Of a stretch of DNA of 21,635 nucleotides, positions 21,326 through 21,635 are shown piece by piece. The position numbers and the translations under genes are program-made. This DNA is from Acidimicrobiales bacterium (lineage in GTDB: Bacteria > Actinomycetota > Acidimicrobiia > Acidimicrobiales > Iamiaceae): positions 1 through 21,635 of the forward strand of contig JAGQSI010000006.1 in assembly GCA_020439605.1 (NCBI GenBank), read 5' to 3'. The notes beneath the pieces were generated by a model. The model did not search any database and had not been told where the DNA came from. It worked only from the letters and a program-made list of their open reading frames with translations. Each line of letters opens with the position of its first letter. The first letter of the stretch is position 1.

Positions 21326-21635
21326 TCAGACCGCCAAAAGGTCGCGTGCACCAGTGTCTGAACTGGGGTGACGCAACTTGCTCATGGCGCGTGCCTCGAT
21401 CTGGCGAATGCGCTCACGAGTGAGGTTGAAGTGCTCTCCAACTTCTTCGAGGGTTCGGGGCTCACCACGATCTAGGCCAAAGCGAAGCTTGAGGATTTCA
21501 CGTTCACGATCATCGAGCGGCGACAACAGCCGTGAGATCTCTTCGGGCAACAATGCTGTTGCAGCTACCTCGAAGGGGGACTCTGCGGAACGGTCCTCCA
21601 CCACGTCTCCAAGCTCTGCGTCTCCGTCTTCACGA
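21326..21635 (-). CDS. RNA polymerase sigma-70 factor, C-terminal part (cut by window edge)
   Basis: The last 102 residues of a sigma factor. The frame runs unbroken to the window edge, so the gene starts outside. Visible are the linker [13 protein letters not shown]..., region 4.1 ([20 protein letters not shown]) and region 4.2 with the helix-turn-helix [30 protein letters not shown], which binds the -35 element. The long, well-conserved region 4 and the RERIRQIE recognition helix indicate a primary (group 1 or 2, RpoD/SigA/HrdB-like) factor and not an ECF or RsbW-controlled type. Group cannot be settled without the N-terminus. It lies upstream of the small peptide gene on the same strand with a 40-base gap. 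Confidence 0.93.
   Translation of the reverse strand, partial: REDGDAELGDVVEDRSAESPFEVAATALLPEEISRLLSPLDDREREILKLRFGLDRGEPRTLEEVGEHFNLTRERIRQIEARAMSKLRHPSSDTGARDLLAV

Overview
The window looks like part of an actinobacterial chromosome, most probably Acidimicrobiia or a relative. The grounds are the fairly high GC content, frequent GTG starts, an F420-dependent (DDN-type) oxidoreductase, a BldG/RsbW-type partner-switch pair, and a reduced actinobacterial Tad locus with a DUF4244 pilin-like gene. The order topA ... bldG-like pair ... MrfA-type helicase ... Tad genes matches, from memory, the topA regions of Streptomyces coelicolor and Mycobacterium tuberculosis. I therefore read the region as an ancient syntenic backbone into which metabolic genes have been inserted. 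No rRNA, tRNA, CRISPR array, insertion sequence or prophage was found, and no gene-free stretch exceeds about 300 bases.

Layout. 1-1235 (-): N-terminal two thirds of DNA topoisomerase I, cut by the window edge. 1331-1828 (+): small membrane protein of unknown function. 1820-6887 (-): branched-chain amino-acid-type ABC importer operon in the order livG, substrate-binding lipoprotein, then one 956-residue polypeptide that fuses both permeases and the second ATPase (LivH-LivM-LivF). A 12-bp tandem repeat lies between livG and the binding-protein gene. 7030-9047 (+): divergent short-chain dehydrogenase and acyl-CoA dehydrogenase pair. 9005-10341 (-): nhaA antiporter gene broken by a one-base frameshift. 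10357-11177 (-): anti-sigma kinase and anti-anti-sigma factor directly upstream of nhaA. 11295-11711 (-): DDN-like oxidoreductase. An imperfect repeat of about 38 bp sits upstream of both the oxidoreductase gene and the bldG-like gene. 11984-12880 (+): methyltransferase. 12889-14331 (-): archaeal-type AAA ATPase with a DUF234-like C-terminus. 14518-16821 (+): MrfA/YprA-type helicase. The divergent region between the last two holds a 31-bp near-perfect palindrome and a LexA-type SOS box. 16796-21041 (-): Tad/Flp-like cluster in transcription order ssd/cpaE-like, tadA, tadB, tadC, DUF4244 pilin-like, tadE. 21205-21285 (-): 26-residue membrane peptide gene followed by a strong hairpin. 21326-21635 (-): C-terminal end of a primary-type sigma-70 factor.

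How the parts fit. The liv operon should make one complete importer (lipoprotein, fused HMF subunit, separate LivG). The adjacent divergent dehydrogenases may act on its substrate, but that is inference. The bldG/rsbW pair and nhaA appear co-transcribed, which suggests stress or ion-homeostasis control. The Tad genes overlap tightly and should build an inner-membrane pilus or secretion platform. Prepilin peptidase, CpaB and secretin genes are absent from the window.

I see no convincing wholly new system. The most notable items are the LivHMF fusion, the candidate SOS box and palindrome in the ATPase/helicase divergent region, the shared upstream element near bldG, and the broken nhaA.
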